Position numbers and translations under genes: made by a program
Source: Granulicella sp. dw_53
Lineage (GTDB): Bacteria; Acidobacteriota; Terriglobia; Terriglobales; Acidobacteriaceae
DNA: 64,000 bases
Assembly: GCF_018449545.1 (NCBI RefSeq)
Contig: NZ_JAAVUR010000001.1
Coordinates: 1 to 64,000 of the forward strand
Reading direction: 5' to 3'
The notes under the pieces: model-generated
Seen by the model: only the letters and a program-made list of their open reading frames with translations
What the model was told of the DNA's origin: nothing
The model's database searches: none
Shown here: positions 55,436 through 63,064 of the stretch, piece by piece
Position numbering within the stretch: position 1 is the stretch's first letter
Layout of the letters: each line of letters begins with the position of its first letter

Positions 55436-56734
55436 CTAGTTCAGAACTCCGCGAATCATTTGGTCCTGAAGGAGGATGACTGCAACGCAATCAAGCAGAA
55501 TTAGGAACTTCAGCGCAAGTTCCTGGGCCTCAAAATCGGTGAAAACGCCATGCGCAATCCCATGACGATTGATCTCTTGCCTCGGGTCGGCAATCGTACT
55601 CGTGTTATTCCAGAAGCTCCCGCTGTCGATAAAGTCCACGACGAGGTTCAGCGCGAAGCGTGGAAATAGAAGCACTCCCCTAGACTCAATCAACCGCTCG
55701 AACTCGCTTAAGTTATCTCGGAACTTGCTTGCGACAGAGCCTCCAGAGGAGCGTACATAGTCATTGATGATGCCTTCGAACTGAGGAACTGCCACGTAGA
55801 TAGCGGAGATATAGTCACCCTCCAAATATTCTTCGATGGCTTTGCGGATGTATGGAGTGCGCGTCGAAAAAATCTTTAGTTCGCTCCAAAGAGCGATTCG
55901 CTTCGTCCAGTATTGAACTCCGTGAATAGCAATGATCGTTGAAGCGACCATTTCGGGAGTGTCACCGCCCGGCTGAGCCATAGTCTGAACCAACGACGGA
56001 TAATATGTCGGTGACGGTGGCCAGCCGAGTTGCTTGAGCCTTGTGAGCAACGTCTTCGGCGGGTTGGCCTGAATGAAGTTAGTTCGAGCGGCAAATTCCT
56101 GAAGGTCATACGGTGGCTTCCTCTGGATTTCGGGAGTCCAATCGGGCCCATTGGGGCTGAAATCGAAATAGACTCTTAGATCCATGAAGCTTGAAAAGAA
56201 CAGCAGGTATGCGACAGGCGCTCCATTGATCGTCGGGGGAACTAGGCGCTCGCTTCCGGGCACGATGTCTGTGGTGTACACAGGATCGCCAGCCTTTACA
56301 GGCCTGCGTGCAATGCCTTCAACGGTGATTTGAACCTCGTCATTGACCTGAACCACGGGAGGCGCAGAAGGCGGCCAAAGAATCTGCAGTCGTTGGAGTT
56401 CTATGGGCAAAGTTGTGGCACTGATGACCCCATTTGCCACCTTTTCGTTGATCGACGGTATGACGAGCATTGGAATCATTTGCGACAAGGGTCGATATGT
56501 GAAGAGTTCGCCACTAATGTCCGAGGCTCTTGCCGTCGCCCAGGCTTTTTCTTCTGCTTCTGCCTGATACCAGTTTGCGTCCGGGTTCTGCCATGTTCCC
56601 CCAGTACAATTCTCGAAATGAAAGTATGCCCGGGTTCTGATGTCGTTCTCAGTCACTATCGATGTCCTCTGTGCGGCGTGGCGTTTTTCATTATCTCCCG
56701 TGGAGTGACGTGGATTAGTACCGACAGTCGGCAT
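55436..56734 (-). CDS. HEPN-like protein with DUF2934-type N-terminus, possible toxin
   Basis: The 432-aa protein (from ATG 56734; a longer frame starts with TTG) begins with DIRTRAYFHFENCTGGTWQNPDANWYQAEAEEKAW, which follows the DUF2934 pattern (IRxRAYxxWExxGxPxGxxxxxWxxAE). The middle is unassigned. The last 150 residues are helical: IRKAIEEYLEGDYISAIYVAVPQFEGIINDYVRSSGG, then EINRHGIAHGVFTDF with an Rx4H motif (RHGIAH) typical of HEPN RNases, then a hydrophobic helix. HEPN proteins are ribonucleases in many defence and toxin systems. RNase activity is an inference from the motif. It is convergent with the nSTAND gene and divergent from HigBA. Confidence 0.55.
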   Translation of the reverse strand: MPTVGTNPRHSTGDNEKRHAAQRTSIVTENDIRTRAYFHFENCTGGTWQNPDANWYQAEAEEKAWATARASDISGELFTYRPLSQMIPMLVIPSINEKVANGVISATTLPIELQRLQILWPPSAPPVVQVNDEVQITVEGIARRPVKAGDPVYTTDIVPGSERLVPPTINGAPVAYLLFFSSFMDLRVYFDFSPNGPDWTPEIQRKPPYDLQEFAARTNFIQANPPKTLLTRLKQLGWPPSPTYYPSLVQTMAQPGGDTPEMVASTIIAIHGVQYWTKRIALWSELKIFSTRTPYIRKAIEEYLEGDYISAIYVAVPQFEGIINDYVRSSGGSVASKFRDNLSEFERLIESRGVLLFPRFALNLVVDFIDSGSFWNNTSTIADPRQEINRHGIAHGVFTDFEAQELALKFLILLDCVAVILLQDQMIRGVLN

Positions 56735-56872
56735 CTCGGTAGCTGCGACTGGACGATATATCTTCCATAGGAAAATTAGCCGCTTTATGTGTTTTAAACC
56801 CTTGCTGTACAAAGACAATGGTCAAATTGCCCCGGACCTCTACCATGCAACGCACAGATTCCTTTCGCGCGC

Positions 56873-56902
56873 TTGACAGCTTCACAAATTGTGAAGTATT
56901 GT
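56873..56902 (+). promoter_or_regulatory. higBA promoter with palindromic operator
   Basis: TTGACA (56873-56878) and TATTGT (56897-56902) are 18 bp apart and end just before the higB start. Between them lies TTCACAAATTGTGAA (56881-56895), a perfect 7-bp inverted repeat with one central base. HigA-type antitoxins repress their own operon through such palindromes. Confidence 0.7.
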
Positions 56903-56909
56903 GAGGTGA

Positions 56910-57239
56910 GTGTATATCGTTACCCGCAAGCATCTGAACCAGGCCATGCAGCAGTACAAGGATGCAGCGAGTGAGATTGAGGCTTGGTCGGCCATCGTTG
57001 AAGCTGTTCGCTGGCACAGTTTCGCGGAAGTGCGTGAGATGTTCAAGGATGCCGATTACGTGGATGGGTATGTAGTCTTCAACATCCGGCGAAATCGCTA
57101 TCGGCTCATCACCGTCATCCATTACGCCAAGACCAGTGACGAGAAGCAAACGGACGGGCATGTGTACATCCGGTCGTTTCTGACCCACAAGGAATACGAC
57201 AATCGGAACAACTGGGATCGGAGGTTTGGAAGCAAATGA
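56910..57239 (+). CDS. higB: HigB-type toxin (RelE-fold mRNA interferase)
   Basis: The 109-aa basic protein matches the HigB toxin pattern: a central WHSFAEVREMFKDADYV, the FNIRRNRYRLITVIHY core strand pair and the ending HVYIRSFLTHKEYDNRN. HigB cleaves mRNA on the ribosome and is silenced by HigA. It starts with GTG at 56910. Its stop overlaps the start of higA (ATGA), and the gene order toxin-antitoxin is typical of hig loci. Confidence 0.9.
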   Translation: MYIVTRKHLNQAMQQYKDAASEIEAWSAIVEAVRWHSFAEVREMFKDADYVDGYVVFNIRRNRYRLITVIHYAKTSDEKQTDGHVYIRSFLTHKEYDNRNNWDRRFGSK

Positions 57240-57634
57240 GCACAGTCCTTGCTAACCCGGCGGAGATGATCGCCCACGGTGCTCCGCGTGTCATTCACAA
57301 TGATGCAGAATTGGAAGCTTACACCGATGCCCTCTTTCAGCTGACAGCTATAGATAACCCTTCTTCGTCCGAAGCGGAAGCCATCGAATTGCTGACCCTG
57401 TTGGTGGAACGATACGAACGGGAGCGCTACCCCATTCCCGTGGCTGACCCAACTGAGGTTGTGCGCTTCCTCATCGAACAGCAACATCTCACGCAACGTG
57501 ATCTGATTCCGCAAATCGGCTCGGAAAGCGCCGTCTCGATGTTTCTGGCCGGGCAGAGGAAGCTCACGTTGGCTCAGGTTCGCAAACTAAGCACCAGGTT
57601 TAAGCTGCCGGCAGATGTCTTCATTGGGAAGTAG
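57236..57634 (+). CDS. higA: HigA-type antitoxin (XRE HTH)
   Basis: The 132-aa protein has a HigA-like N-terminus (AIELLTLLVERYERERYPI) and a C-terminal helix-turn-helix (VRFLIEQQHLTQRDLIPQIGSESAVSMFLAGQRKLTLAQVRKLSTRF). It would bind the 56881 palindrome and neutralise HigB. Overlaps the toxin gene by 4 bp. Confidence 0.9.
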   Translation: MSTVLANPAEMIAHGAPRVIHNDAELEAYTDALFQLTAIDNPSSSEAEAIELLTLLVERYERERYPIPVADPTEVVRFLIEQQHLTQRDLIPQIGSESAVSMFLAGQRKLTLAQVRKLSTRFKLPADVFIGK

Positions 57635-57869
57635 AGCCTGCAGATGCAGATCTCGCGACGGTGCCGGAAGCGATTTCTGAATGGTTATTGTTCCCCAGCT
57701 TGTTCCCTGAACGGCTCAAGGTTTGGGCCTAACCATATAGAGTCGGAATCTCTTAGCGGTGTACCCAAAGGGGAGGGCTTTGGGTTGGTCGCCCAAAATT
57801 TGAATGCGAGCCGAAGGTGACATCCGTCTACCCTGTGAAGGGTAGAGCCAGGAAGTCACGAAGTCGATT
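57635..57869. other. No gene; decayed integrase upstream part
   Basis: Short unassigned sequence separating higA from the degraded integrase. The 57694 motif TTCCCCAGCTTGTTCCCT resembles a motif near the tRNA-Met core. Confidence 0.35.
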
Positions 57870-58434
57870 GTGACTCTAATCATCTTCGCGTCTCTCAGGG
57901 TGGGTGAAGTACTGGGTCTCCGGTGGAAGAGTGTCCTAGAGGATCGGCTGGCAATTGTCGAGCGTGTCTACGATGGCACTTTCGACGATGTGAAGACCGA
58001 GGCAGGGAATCGTGAGGTCCCTTTTGACCAAAGGGGTGTGCTCGTCCAGGCCCTCGAACGATGCCGTAAAACCGCTCAATTTCTCGGGCCGGAGGATCTG
58101 GTGTTTGCCAATCGTGCTGGCAAGCCGATCGATCGGCGTAACCTTTTAAATTGGCAGATTAAGCCGACCGCAAAGAAGCTCGGCCTGCCCAAAGACATCC
58201 ATTTCCGGAGCTTCCGGACCATACATTCCAGTCTGATGTTGCGGACCGGAGCGAGGCCCGAAGTCACACGACAATATGGGACACGCCAATATTGACGTCA
58301 CCCAGAATGTCTACGGGCGCAGCTGGTGGGAGGAAAGCGGGGAGGCGGTCACACGCACCATCGATGCAGTATCTCCCATGCAATTGGATTCCCAATTGGT
58401 GTCCCCTGATGGCGAAGGTTCTATAAGTAATTGA
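57870..58434 (+). pseudogene. int: Tyrosine integrase, C-terminal catalytic part, frameshifted
   Basis: The frame encodes ASLRVGEVLGLRWKSV (catalytic Arg region), DVKTEAGNREVPFD, then PKDIHFRSFRTIHSSLMLRTGARPEVTR and, after a frameshift near 58270, MGHANIDVTQNVYGRSWWEE with the nucleophile Tyr. The N-terminal core-binding domain is gone. Its stop at 58432 abuts the attachment core of the tRNA-Pro half, the same layout as the intact integrase at 44605. Confidence 0.85.
58388..58409 (+). promoter_or_regulatory. Candidate integrase arm-type site, left of core
   Basis: ATTCCCAATTGGTGTCCC resembles GAGTCCCCAATCGGCGTCCC at 58590-58609 on the other side of the tRNA-Pro core. The two flank the core at roughly equal distances. 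Confidence 0.4.
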
Positions 58435-58440
58435 TTTAAA

Positions 58441-58485
58441 TGGTTGGGGCGAGAGTATTCGAACCTCCGACCTCCTGGTCCCGAA
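58441..58485 (-). tRNA. tRNA-Pro(CGG) 3' half, attachment core
   Basis: The minus strand carries TTCGGGACCAGGAGGTCGG, a T-arm (GGAGGTTCGAATACTCT) and an acceptor strand ending CCCCAACCA. It is the 3' half of a proline tRNA, with one T-stem pair spoiled. The 5' half is absent. The sequence just left of it (TAATTGATTTAAATGGTTG) resembles that left of the tRNA-Met half (TGATTGATTTGATTGGTTG), so the two cores belong to related elements. Confidence 0.75.
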
Positions 58486-58957
58486 TTTCAGGACATGGGC
58501 TAAATCTTTTATCAACAGCAGTTTTTGCAGGTGCTCCAACCGTATAAGACCTTCTTATTCTTGCTGAACGCGCTCATTCTGTAGCTAATTGGAGTCCCCA
58601 ATCGGCGTCCCTTGTCTTATCTTCTTTAGCTTGCATTGGCGGCGAACCTCTGCGCCGGGGTTGTGCGAAATTGTGCCAGAATGTGAATGTAAAGCGATCT
58701 CAAGAGGGTCAAGTTCCTGTTCGGCCAACTCGTCCAGCCAGATCAGCGAACGGTATCTTGGCTCGGCAGAAGATCATCGTCGGCATGAACGAGAATCTGA
58801 TGCACGAGAGGATTGATATTGATTTTCATGGGCATGAGGAGCTTCCTTCGCGGCCGTTTGCCTGTCGTTTTGCTAATTATTTGGGTTCATCCGTACATTT
58901 GGTGATTCTTTCCAGCGCGTCTGTGCACGGGTAAGAAGGGGTAGCTGGAGGCTGCTG
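58486..58957. other. Right flank of island; no gene
   Basis: Contains the second arm-like motif (58590-58609). Short plus-strand frames have no recognisable domain. Confidence 0.35.
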
Positions 58958-59260
58958 ATGGTCCAAGGGACGCTGCTACCGAACCATTCCGAAGTAAAAC
59001 TCATCCGTCTTCGTCCGAAGGACGGAGCTATTCAGATGGAGGTCCAAGGTTGTCGGGCCGATGTAGTTTGCCCTGTTTGTGGAACCGCATCCGCCAGAGT
59101 GCACAGCCGATACACTTGTCGACTGGGTGACGTGCCGTGGGAAGGGCTGCCTGTGGCGCTTGTCTGCAGTGTGCTTTTTGTCATTGCTCTTCTGGCTTGT
59201 TTTGTTCCTGCCAGTCAAGCATCCAGACTCGATCCAATGGTCGCGATCCGGAGCGATTAA
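58958..59260 (+). pseudogene. ISL3 transposase start fused to acidobacterial permease end
   Basis: The 100-residue frame begins LPNHSEVKLIRLRPKDGAIQMEVQG and VVCPVCGTASARVHSRYTCRLGDVPWEGLPVAL, the zinc-finger N-terminus of ISL3 transposases. It then abruptly continues SVLFVIALLACFVPASQASRLDPMVAIRSD, the last transmembrane helix and the conserved C-terminus of FtsX/MacB-like permeases (PARRASxxDPMxALR). The junction (about 59160) is a chimera of two remnants in one frame. Confidence 0.75.
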
Positions 59261-59339
59261 TGAAGACGAGTCGCATCTCATTTCTCGGGGGCGATATAGA
59301 TGTCAATAGACCTGACCTAAAACGAAAGAATCAGAGGCG

Positions 59340-59695
59340 GAGAGCCCACCAGCGTCGAAATCTTTCTCGCCTACCTCGACCACATGCTCTGCCCGCAGCT
59401 CCAATCCGGTCAGGCCGTCATCATGGACAACCTCAGTTCGCACAGATCGACGGGGGGCCGCGAGCGTATCGAAGCCGTTGGAGCATCCTTGCTCATCCAG
59501 CGCCCTACTCCCTACCTCAACCCTATCGAGAACGCCTGGGCCAAACTCAAACAACAACTCCGGGCCGTCAAAGCAAGAAAAGCCACAGCACTCGACCAAG
59601 CCATCGCTGAACTGCTCCCTACCATCCGGCCAGGACGCGCCGGCATGGATCAGACTTCCACACCACCCGCTATACCAATAGATAATCAGCTCTAA
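59340..59695 (+). pseudogene. IS630-family transposase C-terminal remnant
   Basis: The frame gives PTSVEIFLAYLDHMLCPQLQSGQAVIMDNLSSHRS, then LLIQRPTPYLNPIENAWAKLKQQLRAVKAR, the second Asp (MDNLSSH) and the Glu (NPIENAW) of the IS630 DDE domain. The N-terminal half is missing. Confidence 0.82.
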
Positions 59696-59717
59696 TTGCT
59701 TTTTGCTATTCTATGCA

Positions 59718-61514
59718 TCATCGTTGCCGTTCTAGTTTCAAGGATTTCATCGATTTCTCGCTCATATCCATTGCTGGCACATCTGGAAGGATCAGGAAGT
59801 TCTGCATCATTCCGGTGTCTTCGTGCGGAAGGATGTGGCAGTGAAAGACGGACTTTCCAGTCCATTCCTTGAAGCGCATGCGGATGACTGAAGCTGTGTT
59901 CTGCTGCACCCAGATGGTGTCCTGAATTAAATCGCGCCGTTGTTTGATTCCAGCGATTGACTTAACCTCAAAGTCGTTGACATGAATGTGAAAGGGATGA
60001 CCTTCCGTTCCTCCATGCTCACCGCTCGGAACGATAATGTGCCACTCCTCGCATTGATTGAGGAACACCGTTGTCGGCACTGCGAACTCGTCATAGAGCT
60101 GGTTGTTGACGTAGAAATCGATGCCGACTACGGGATTTCGAACGCCCGGAAACTCTGATGAGAAGACAAAATACCGTGTTTTTTTGATCTCGTGATCTTC
60201 AATAGGCGCATCGCGCCGGATCGGCGGCAACTCCCTGGGAATTTTCATATTGACCGGTGTACCACTCACTTCGATGACAGCGATGGTCTTCTGCACTCCG
60301 ACGAGAAACTGCTGGGTCTGCTCCAATTGCAAGATCCGATATTTGCCTGGCTTGCCACCTTTGATCAGAAATTCGGCTCGGTTGGCCGGCCCGAGCGTTA
60401 CCTGCGGTACGTTGTTATTCCATTCCAAAACCTCCGGCGCGTCAAAGTTATTGCCATCCATTGCCAGTAGATACATCGCGTGCTGCTCTACCTGTACCGG
60501 CATCATCAGGTCGGAGCATGCATTGAGCAGCCGGAAACGTACGACTTCGCCGGACCGCAGCTTGAAGACCTGGGGCTCCATCTGTTTCGCGTGAGGATTG
60601 GTCGGCTTGTCGTCGTTGTGCGTCTCCTTAAAGAAAGGTTCGCCGTTCAGTAAGTAGTAGCGTAAGGCGTAGTCTCCGGTAGTGAAGCCACACTTCAGGT
60701 TGGTGGGATCCGCTTTGCCCGTTTGTGGATTGTAGATGGTGACGTTCCCGCCAAACGTCTGCCACATTGCGTTCTGCTTCGGCTCATAGCTGTCACTGTA
60801 GTCCGCACCGGATTTGTCGGTAGGGAACAGGCCGATGTCCTGCACTACCAATGGGTAGTCCTTCGCAGCTTTGATCTCGGGGACCTCGTCGATGGCACCC
60901 TTGACGATAAGCCCACCTGCCATCCCTGATACTCCCTGAATCGCTGTCGAGCCATGCGAATGCGGGTGATACCAGTTCAATCCGGGTGACTGGTCTGATG
61001 GAATGACGAACGGATAGTCCTTGTATTGGCCAGGTGCGATTGAGATCATGGGAGCACCCACATCGGAGGTGCCCAGCGGCTCAAATATGTGCGGTGCGAT
61101 ATCCAGACCATGCAGATGCAAGTTCGTATGCTCCATCTCATGCGGAACATCCATATCTCCGGCCCAGCCGGGATTGGCCTCTGGAGTCAACGAATTCGTT
61201 ACCCTGATCTTGAGCGTACGCCCGGCTCTTGTTTCGATCATCGGACCTGGGATAACACCGTTGTAGGCGCGCAACCTCACTTTGTGCCCGTCGAGGATTT
61301 TGGTAATGAAGGCTGCATCGAGGACAAGATCAGGCACGAAATCCTCGGGCGCCGCCACAGGTAGCATCCCGTCCACTTCCACTGCTGAATTGAACGTGCT
61401 CGGGATTTCCGTGGGAGGTGGGCCAGGAGAAAATCCCTCCGCTTCGCCACTAGCTGCGGCGACGCCTACGGTCGCAGCCAAAGTCATGAATTTGCGACGA
61501 GTTACTTCTCTCAT
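59718..61514 (-). CDS. Tat-exported multicopper oxidase (CotA/bilirubin-oxidase-like)
   Basis: The 598-aa protein oxidises a substrate and reduces O2 to water at a four-copper centre. A Tat signal (MREVTRRKFMTLAATVGVAAA) exports it folded. Three cupredoxin domains carry the copper motifs HLHG (type 2/3), WYHPHSHG, HPFHIH near the end and the type 1/3 signature HCHILPHEDTGMMQ, in which the Met is an axial type 1 ligand. The last 25 residues follow the fold. The start overlaps the upstream c-type-cytochrome gene by 4 bp (AATGA) with AAGGAG inside it, so the pair is coupled. Substrate unknown: phenols, metal ions or bilirubin-like compounds. Confidence 0.92.
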   Translation of the reverse strand: MREVTRRKFMTLAATVGVAAASGEAEGFSPGPPPTEIPSTFNSAVEVDGMLPVAAPEDFVPDLVLDAAFITKILDGHKVRLRAYNGVIPGPMIETRAGRTLKIRVTNSLTPEANPGWAGDMDVPHEMEHTNLHLHGLDIAPHIFEPLGTSDVGAPMISIAPGQYKDYPFVIPSDQSPGLNWYHPHSHGSTAIQGVSGMAGGLIVKGAIDEVPEIKAAKDYPLVVQDIGLFPTDKSGADYSDSYEPKQNAMWQTFGGNVTIYNPQTGKADPTNLKCGFTTGDYALRYYLLNGEPFFKETHNDDKPTNPHAKQMEPQVFKLRSGEVVRFRLLNACSDLMMPVQVEQHAMYLLAMDGNNFDAPEVLEWNNNVPQVTLGPANRAEFLIKGGKPGKYRILQLEQTQQFLVGVQKTIAVIEVSGTPVNMKIPRELPPIRRDAPIEDHEIKKTRYFVFSSEFPGVRNPVVGIDFYVNNQLYDEFAVPTTVFLNQCEEWHIIVPSGEHGGTEGHPFHIHVNDFEVKSIAGIKQRRDLIQDTIWVQQNTASVIRMRFKEWTGKSVFHCHILPHEDTGMMQNFLILPDVPAMDMSEKSMKSLKLERQR

Positions 61515-63010
61515 TTCGACTCCTTGGACACAACCAGACCATGTGCCTTGGTCGACTTCAAGCTAGGCTTTGACGCAGGAGTGATCTGATTGGGATTGGA
61601 GCACGCATTCGGCTCGTGGTTGATGTGGAAGTTTGCGTATTGGGTGAAGGCCACAGCCAGTTGGAGTGAGGTATCCATAGTGAATGCATCCGGAAAGTTT
61701 CCACCGGGAAAACCCTGCGGCGCATTCTGATTCTGAAAGTAGGCTGAATTCTCCAGCGAAAACGATTGGCACATTCCGGAGAAACCGAAACTGGGGGGAA
61801 CATTGATCCCCATCGTATTGATGGCGTTGTGAGGTGCAGCGTAGGCGCTCGCGTGGCACGAGGTGCAGGAAGATGCAGGATTATCAACTGGTCCTGCAAG
61901 CCGGTCCCTGCAGCCGAGATGCTGGAAGGTCTTGATGTCAGTATTGATCGCGCTTTGCTGTAAGGGTAAGCTAGCCGATTCAGGGACTGCCGGGAACGTC
62001 CATGGATCCGAGCCCCACTGTAGTCCAACCGGAACAAGATGCTCCCAGAAGTTGTTGCCTGATACCGTTCCATCATAGGCAAACGTGCCGTAGACCCAGC
62101 GTGTGGGAGAGCGCGGATCCACTACTGCAACGTCTACCTGAACGACGTGGGAGGTCTGCACCTCGCGCTCGCACGAGTAGCCATTCTTCGCGGTGAGTGC
62201 GTGACGATCGATCTGCCACGCCGGTGAATTCTTCAGAAACGGAACACAATCGGGAGGTACGCTCGAGGTCAAGATTTTGACCACCACTGTTCCAGTCGGG
62301 AACGGTAGGCCAGCGGGAATCGCGCTCCCCAGATACTCTCCCATCCGCGGTATCCCAGTAGGGGGAATTGCCTGGCTGAGCGCATAGCCGCCATACTCGT
62401 TGTAGTAACCAACGGACCAACTCTCGAACCCCCAAGGATAGGTCCGCTTGCAGGCTTCAGTCTCACCGGCAAAGAAGGTAAGAGCGTGCGGATTATGGTT
62501 GACTAGATCACTGAGTGTCGCGGTGCGCTCATTTGTGGTTCCATGCACATACTCCCGGCCCGCCGTCGGATCGTAGGCCATCCATGGCACGTTGAACCAG
62601 CGCGTCTTGCCTCCCACCTTCACCTTCCAACCGACTTCATTGGCTAAGTTGGGGTCTTGATCCTGTTTCACGTAGTCAAGAATAGTTTGAAGGTATGCGT
62701 CCCAATTTTGTCCGTGCCAGCTGGGAGATTTCGGATTTGTAAAGTTGGGAGTGAAATTCACTTTTACATCCAGCCACGGACAGTCGACGCACGTAGCAGG
62801 AATACTCTGGGGATAGTCCTTGCTCAGCTTGAAGACGGGCGTGATGGGAACTTTCGGCGGATTGGTCGCGGCATTGCGAAATGCATAGTAGCTTGCATCA
62901 TGCCCTTTAGGCAGCGGAGAAGGCTCTTGGCCCTGTGAGGGCGCAGAGATGGAGAAAATGAAAGAAACCCACACTATTCTACGGATTGCTGTATGGAACA
63001 AGTTCTGCAT
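61511..63010 (-). CDS. Exported haem c-containing protein, partner of the multicopper oxidase
   Basis: The 499-aa protein has a signal peptide (MQNLFHTAIRRIVWVSFIFSISAPSQGQ) after a good GAGGAG site; a longer frame starting with TTG is less likely. It is beta-rich, with two Cys pairs (CVDCPW and the haem motif CTSCHASAYAAPHN, CxxCH). The central region (FNVPWMAYDPTAGREYVHGTT, CKRTYPWGFESWSVGYYNEYGG) is a conserved but unnamed domain. It likely receives one haem c in the periplasm and passes electrons to or from the coupled multicopper oxidase. I do not know a characterised relative. Confidence 0.72.
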   Translation of the reverse strand: MQNLFHTAIRRIVWVSFIFSISAPSQGQEPSPLPKGHDASYYAFRNAATNPPKVPITPVFKLSKDYPQSIPATCVDCPWLDVKVNFTPNFTNPKSPSWHGQNWDAYLQTILDYVKQDQDPNLANEVGWKVKVGGKTRWFNVPWMAYDPTAGREYVHGTTNERTATLSDLVNHNPHALTFFAGETEACKRTYPWGFESWSVGYYNEYGGYALSQAIPPTGIPRMGEYLGSAIPAGLPFPTGTVVVKILTSSVPPDCVPFLKNSPAWQIDRHALTAKNGYSCEREVQTSHVVQVDVAVVDPRSPTRWVYGTFAYDGTVSGNNFWEHLVPVGLQWGSDPWTFPAVPESASLPLQQSAINTDIKTFQHLGCRDRLAGPVDNPASSCTSCHASAYAAPHNAINTMGINVPPSFGFSGMCQSFSLENSAYFQNQNAPQGFPGGNFPDAFTMDTSLQLAVAFTQYANFHINHEPNACSNPNQITPASKPSLKSTKAHGLVVSKESK

Positions 63011-63064
63011 AAGTAGCTCCTCTTTGCTCAATGATGAGAGATCGCTCAATTGCAGCGGTGAAGG

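Noticed and set aside
55262..55504. 80-codon plus-strand frame between the nSTAND and HEPN-like genes
   Set aside because: No ATG with ribosome site, no domain, overlaps the convergent gene.
58441..58485. Functional tRNA-Pro gene
   Set aside because: 5' half missing and T-stem mismatched.
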